A stretch of 17,847 bases of DNA, taken from contig JAISJZ010000206.1 in NCBI GenBank assembly GCA_031261125.1, forward strand, positions 1-17,847. Direction: 5' to 3'. Position 1 is the first letter of the stretch, and each line of letters begins with the position of its first letter. The notes below the pieces were generated by a model that was not told where the DNA came from, ran no database searches, and worked only from the letters and a program-made list of their open reading frames with translations. Shown in pieces: positions 14,322 to 17,847 of the stretch. The position numbers were made by a program, and so were the translations under genes. The DNA comes from Planctomycetaceae bacterium. GTDB taxonomy: Bacteria; Planctomycetota; Planctomycetia; Pirellulales; Thermoguttaceae.

Positions 14322-16505
14322 TTATTTTTTCTGTTCCTTGCGTTCTTTGATAATCGTTTCCTGTATGTTGTTCGGCACCTTCTTGTATTTCAGAAACTCC
14401 ATCGAAAACGTTCCCTGTCCCTGCGTCATTGAGCGCAAGTTCGTACTGTATCCAAACGTCTCCGCCAACGGTATCTCCCCTTCAATCCGGCAAACCGCGC
14501 CTATCGTTTCCGTAATGTTGATTAAACCCCGCCGGGAGTTTAAGTCGCCGACAACATTACCCTGAAACTGACTCGGACATTCAATCTCCAACCGCATTAT
14601 CGGTTCCAATAATGTCGGCTTCATCCGAGGAAACGTCTCCCGTAACGCCGTATGCGCACAGATACGAAACGCTAAATCCGAACTGTCAACATCGTGATAC
14701 GAACCGTCGTCAACCAATATGTGCAAACTGACCACCGGGTAACCCGCCACCGGTCCCTTCTCCAAACTCTCGCGGAAACCTTTTTCAATCGCCGGTATGT
14801 AATTATTTGGTATCACGCCGCCGACAATCTTTTCCTCAAACTGAAACGTCTCCGTTACCGGTTCTTCCGCACCGGTTTCTTTGTTCCGTCTCGTTTCAGG
14901 AAGTACCGACATCCTGCCGCAGATATGAGCATATTGTCCCGAACCGCCGGACTGCTTCTTGTGCTTAATATCAAAATCAACCGCCTGCGTCGGTGCCTCC
15001 CGGTAATTCACCTTCGGCGGCGATGTTTCCACATCAACTTTGTATTCCCGCCGAATCCGCTCAACATACACGTCCAAATGCAACTCGCCCATCCCTGCCA
15101 TCAGCGTCTCACCGCTTTCCGGGTCAGTGCTAATCGACAGTGTCGGGTCTTCCTTGCGGAACCGGTACAATGCCTTGCTTAACTTATCCGCATCCTTCGT
15201 TGCCTTCGATTTGACGGCAATCTGAATCACCGGCTCCGGCACAAACATATTCTCTAATGCGCAGAAATCCTTTTCCGACGAAAACGTGTCGCCGGACGAA
15301 CAATCGATGCCAATCACGGCAACGATGTCGCCCGCTTCCGCCAAATCAATTTCCTCCCGGCTGTCGGCGTGCATACGGAAAATTCGGCTAATCCGCTCTT
15401 TTTGCGATGTTCGTTGATTGTAATACGTTTCGCCCTTTGCCAGTGTCCCCTGATAAATCCGCATAAACGTCAGCGTGCCATACGGGTCTTCGACTATCTT
15501 AAACGCCATTGCCACTGCCGCGGCATTGAGGTCGGCAGACAACGGCATTTTCGCATCGGGGTCTTTCGCATCACTGCCGTACTTATAAGCGTGATAATCA
15601 TTATCCAGCGGCGAGGGCAGATACCGACCGATTGCATCCAAGAGCGGCTGCACGCCCTTGTTCTTGTATGCCGTTGCCAGAAAGACCGGCGTTAATTCTC
15701 TTGACCAAACGGCTTTGCGGATGACTTCGTGAATCAATTCGACCGGCGGTTCCTTTTCTTCAAGGAGCATTTCCATTAACTCGTCGCTGAACATTGCCAA
15801 CGCTTCGAGCATTTCCTGCCGCTGTTTTTTCGCTTCGTTTTTCAGAGCGTCGGGAACAGGTTCGCAGCGGACTTTTTCGCCCTGCTGTCCGTCAAAATAC
15901 ACGGCACGCTGTTCGACCAAATCGACTACGCCCTCGAAATTCTGCTCTTTGCCGATGGGGATTTGTATCAGAACAGCGTTGCAGTCGAGTTTTTCTTTGA
16001 GTTGTTTGGTTACCCGATACGGGTCGGCACCGGTTCTGTCCATTTTGTTGACCAACGCCAGCCGGGGAACGCGGTACCGTTTCATCTGCCGGTCAATCGT
16101 GATGCTTTGTGCCTGTACACCGCCGACGCTGCACAGAACGAGAACGGCTCCGTCGAGAACACGCAAAGAGCGTTCCACTTCAACGGTGAAATCGACGTGA
16201 CCGGGCGTGTCAATCAGGTTGATGGTGTTTTCACCCCATTTTACGGACGTGGCGGCGGAAGCGATGGTGATACCCCGTTCTTGTTCGAGTTCCATCGAGT
16301 CCATTGTGGCACTGCCGTCGTGGACTTCGCCGATTTTGTATGTTTTTCCGGTGTAAAAGAGAATTCGCTCCGACAGAGTCGTTTTGCCGGAGTCGATGTG
16401 GGCGGAGATACCGATATTGCGGACGTTGGCGATGTTTGACATATTCTTTTTAGCCGCAACCGCTTGTGGTGCGGTTTTAACGGCGGGTTCTTGCAGTGTT
16501 AACAT
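14322..16505 (-). CDS. fusA: Translation elongation factor G, mtEFG1/spdEFG1-like
   Basis: This is a ribosomal translocation GTPase. The full 727-residue frame shows G1 AHIDSGKTT (35-43), G2 RGIT (77-80), G3 DTPGH (99-103) and G4 NKMD (153-156). Domains II-V follow, including GQYAHICGR in domain IV and a complete C-terminus. Residues resemble mitochondrial EFG1 rather than ordinary bacterial EF-G: HIDSGKTTLSERILFYTG with Ser in place of the usual Ala, MDSMELEQERGITI, MKRYRVPRLA and GIDCSSGDTFS. Planctomycetes, spirochaetes and some deltaproteobacteria are known to carry this spdEFG1 type, often beside a second EF-G. The start is uncertain: the family start would be the ATG at 16442 (MSNIANVRN), while the ATG at 16505 adds a 21-residue Ala/Lys-rich lead. 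Neither has a good Shine-Dalgarno; the longer frame is reported because it looks coding. Confidence 0.93.
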   Translation of the reverse strand: MLTLQEPAVKTAPQAVAAKKNMSNIANVRNIGISAHIDSGKTTLSERILFYTGKTYKIGEVHDGSATMDSMELEQERGITIASAATSVKWGENTINLIDTPGHVDFTVEVERSLRVLDGAVLVLCSVGGVQAQSITIDRQMKRYRVPRLALVNKMDRTGADPYRVTKQLKEKLDCNAVLIQIPIGKEQNFEGVVDLVEQRAVYFDGQQGEKVRCEPVPDALKNEAKKQRQEMLEALAMFSDELMEMLLEEKEPPVELIHEVIRKAVWSRELTPVFLATAYKNKGVQPLLDAIGRYLPSPLDNDYHAYKYGSDAKDPDAKMPLSADLNAAAVAMAFKIVEDPYGTLTFMRIYQGTLAKGETYYNQRTSQKERISRIFRMHADSREEIDLAEAGDIVAVIGIDCSSGDTFSSEKDFCALENMFVPEPVIQIAVKSKATKDADKLSKALYRFRKEDPTLSISTDPESGETLMAGMGELHLDVYVERIRREYKVDVETSPPKVNYREAPTQAVDFDIKHKKQSGGSGQYAHICGRMSVLPETRRNKETGAEEPVTETFQFEEKIVGGVIPNNYIPAIEKGFRESLEKGPVAGYPVVSLHILVDDGSYHDVDSSDLAFRICAHTALRETFPRMKPTLLEPIMRLEIECPSQFQGNVVGDLNSRRGLINITETIGAVCRIEGEIPLAETFGYSTNLRSMTQGQGTFSMEFLKYKKVPNNIQETIIKERKEQKK

Positions 16506-16558
16506 TGTAAATTGTAGCGTCTTTTTGTTTTTTGCAAAGGAACGTTCATTTTACCACA

Positions 16559-16574
16559 ATACAAAAAATTGTAT
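16559..16574. repeat. Palindrome overlapping the fusA promoter region
   Basis: ATACAA-AAAA-TTGTAT, a perfect 6-bp inverted repeat with a 4-base centre. It overlaps the proposed fusA -10 and start site and lies about 50 bp upstream of the divergent YhaM promoter. It could be an operator or a chance AT-rich palindrome. Confidence 0.4.
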
Positions 16575-16599
16575 AGGGGCGAGACGGTGTGTTTCACAA
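16570..16599 (-). promoter_or_regulatory. Possible fusA promoter
   Basis: The minus-strand reading is TTGTGA, an 18-bp spacer, then TATACA. The start site would be near 16563, inside the palindrome, with a leader of about 58 or 120 bases depending on which fusA start is used. Four of six bases match in each box. Confidence 0.35.
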
Positions 16600-16623
16600 T
16601 TCAAAACTGAATTTTTAACGGGG

Positions 16624-16651
16624 TTGTATTTATCTGCCGGTTCGGTACAAT
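16624..16651 (+). promoter_or_regulatory. Possible promoter of the YhaM-type gene
   Basis: TTGTAT, a 16-bp spacer and TACAAT. The -10 overlaps the ATG at 16650, so the transcript would begin after it; this favours the downstream ATG at 16689 as the real start. Confidence 0.45.
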
Positions 16652-16688
16652 GCTCTTTTATCCACTATCTGCCACCCCTGCCTACTCA

Positions 16689-17666
16689 ATGCACAAATTT
16701 CTCAATCAACTCAAAGACAACGAAAAGGTTGAAGACATCTTTTTGATTTCCGATAAACAACTGCGGACAAACAAGAACGGCAATTTTTATATGCAGTTCA
16801 ACATCTCGGACAAGACCGGCGTGATGAACTGCCGGCTGTGGAACGCCGATGAAGAACTGTTCTACCAATTTGACAACGAGGAATACGTTCTCATCCGCGG
16901 TGCAACGCAGCGGTTTCAAGGTGCGCTGCAATTTATCGCCGTTAAACTGGCGAAGGTTGAAGGGGAAGCGTTGAAGGACGTTAACGAAGCGGATTACCGG
17001 CGGCTTAACTCCGTTGACATTCCGAAGAAGAAAGCCCGCCTCGCTGAACTGCTGCGTGCGATACAGCAGCCGGAACTGCGAAACCTCGCGGACTGTTTTC
17101 TGATTGATGATGCGTTTATGGAGCAATTCTGCAAGGCACCTGCCGGCGTGAAACTGCACCACGCTTATGCCGGCGGTCTGCTGGAACACACCGTTCAAGT
17201 AATGGAACTGGCGTACCAAATCGGCAAACTATATCCTGATTTGAACAGCGATTTGCTGTCGTTCGGGGCGTTTTTGCACGACATCGGCAAGACGAAAGAG
17301 TTGGCGGCGGATAACGGATTTGTTTATACCGACATTGGACAAATGCTCGGTCATCCGTTTCTCGGTGTTGAAGTGCTGAACGCCAAAATTGCCGAAACAG
17401 AAAAGTTGATGAGTGAGCCGTTCCCTACAGAAACGGCGATGTTTCTGAAACATTTTTTGATTTCGCATCACGGTACTTACGACAACCAAAGTGCGAAATT
17501 GCCGATGACGCTTGAAGCGATGACGCTGCATTTTCTTGATTCGATTGACTCGAAGATTGCCGAGTTTCGCAAGTACATAATGAACGACCCGAATTACGGG
17601 TCTCATTGGACGGACTACATACCGGGCATCGAACGGAAACTGTACAAAGGCGAACGTCCCGTCTAG
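16689..17666 (+). CDS. YhaM-type 3'-5' exoribonuclease (OB-fold + HD domain)
   Basis: A 325-residue cytoplasmic nuclease of the YhaM family, which trims RNA or single-stranded DNA from the 3' end. An N-terminal OB-fold nucleic-acid-binding domain (about 8-95) includes FYMQFNISDKTGVMNCRLW. It is followed by an HD metal-dependent domain (about 140-310): HHAYAGGLLEHT (157-168), FLHDIGKTKE with H197-D198, and HFLISHHG, which supply the metal ligands. The length is close to Bacillus YhaM (around 314 residues). The ATG at 16689 (MHKFLNQLKDNEKVEDIF) is preferred because the OB domain then starts normally and the promoter -10 overlaps the earlier ATG at 16650. The gene is divergent from fusA. A TTCG-capped hairpin and a T7 run lie 45-70 bp downstream and may end the transcript, though the stem is imperfect. 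Confidence 0.85.
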   Translation: MHKFLNQLKDNEKVEDIFLISDKQLRTNKNGNFYMQFNISDKTGVMNCRLWNADEELFYQFDNEEYVLIRGATQRFQGALQFIAVKLAKVEGEALKDVNEADYRRLNSVDIPKKKARLAELLRAIQQPELRNLADCFLIDDAFMEQFCKAPAGVKLHHAYAGGLLEHTVQVMELAYQIGKLYPDLNSDLLSFGAFLHDIGKTKELAADNGFVYTDIGQMLGHPFLGVEVLNAKIAETEKLMSEPFPTETAMFLKHFLISHHGTYDNQSAKLPMTLEAMTLHFLDSIDSKIAEFRKYIMNDPNYGSHWTDYIPGIERKLYKGERPV

Positions 17667-17802
17667 CCGGTCGGTATTTAGCCCGTCTGTTTGATGATGG
17701 GATTAGCGGGGGCTTCGGTCCGACAGCAAGTTTTTTTCCTAACAAAAGTTTTTTAATTCCGTATAGATGAATAGGACATTCATTACCATTACGGAGTTTC
17801 CA

Positions 17803-17847
17803 ATGACCACGACTATTCTTTCCTGATTTGCCGAATTTCTCAAAGCG
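17803..17847 (+). other. Start of a gene with TGA at codon 8 (edge of window)
   Basis: CGGAG lies six bases before an ATG at 17803, a normal ribosome-site layout. The frame reads MTTTILS, then TGA, then FAEFLKA to the window edge with no further stop. The sequence after TGA resembles the N-terminal helix of an ordinary protein. It could be a nonsense mutation, a sequencing error, a recoded TGA, or a seven-codon leader peptide. It cannot be resolved within this window. Confidence 0.3.

Noticed and set aside
11521..17684. Repeated 10-mer TATTTAGCCC at 11521 and 17675
   Set aside because: A single shared 10-mer without flanking similarity is compatible with chance in this length.
17705..17738. 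TTCG-capped hairpin and T7 run after the YhaM-type gene as a classical terminator
   Set aside because: The stem has only about four pairs including a wobble, and the T-run starts about ten bases later; noted only as a possible transcript end.
1..17847. tRNA, rRNA, CRISPR array, prophage or defence island
   Set aside because: No cloverleaf, rRNA signature, regular spaced repeats or phage/defence protein families were seen in any gap or frame.

Overview
This window reads as a chromosomal segment of a planctomycete (PVC group) of roughly balanced GC. The assignment is an inference from gene types: a DUF1080 (3-keto-disaccharide hydrolase-like) exported protein, a GH106-like exported glycoside hydrolase, an oversized signal peptidase I with an inserted zinc ribbon, a thioredoxin-trypsin fusion, an EF-G of the mitochondrial EFG1/spdEFG1 type, and a GlmU-like uridylyltransferase without its acetyltransferase half. 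No phage, insertion sequence, CRISPR array, rRNA or tRNA was seen.

Layout. 1-1078 (+): the 3' part of the GlmU-like gene, then rnpA. 1061-6290 (-): an exported thioredoxin/trypsin-like protein, a GH106-like glycoside hydrolase, a DUF1080 protein and tilS. One promoter lies at the head of this block (6336-6364) and a second sits before the DUF1080 gene (2909-2937). The tilS end overlaps the rnpA end by 18 bp. 6418-8841 (+): a one-helix membrane protein and the enlarged lepB. 8971-11297 (+): a near-consensus promoter, argH and a PyrK-like ferredoxin reductase subunit. 11298-11828: a 531-bp non-coding stretch dense in inverted repeats. 11829-13987: a three-helix membrane protein (+), a possible small membrane protein on the opposite strand, and a Tat-exported metallophosphoesterase (+). 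13988-14321: a gap with terminators and a short orphan reading frame. 14322-16505 (-): fusA. 16689-17666 (+): a YhaM-type OB/HD exoribonuclease, divergent from fusA. The window ends inside what looks like the start of another gene, with TGA as its eighth codon.

How the genes fit together. Most are housekeeping: tRNA maturation (rnpA, tilS), translation (fusA), arginine synthesis (argH), protein export (lepB) and RNA decay (YhaM). The minus-strand block adds secreted enzymes for glycan breakdown. No known pathway ties the whole window together.

The strongest candidate for something undescribed is 11466-11741. A sigma70-like promoter is followed, at the expected start site, by a hairpin. Next comes a multi-helix fold with a closing stem and a GAAA-capped arm. 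The 3' strand of that closing stem can instead pair with a downstream segment that precedes a T-rich run. Promoter, GNRA loop and T-run all point to the plus strand, which suggests a structured small RNA or a switch-like leader. Two other DNA-level patterns deserve attention: in-frame ATTGAGA-type heptamer repeats inside two divergent genes, and an apparent excess of the palindrome CGGTACCG used in all three codon phases.
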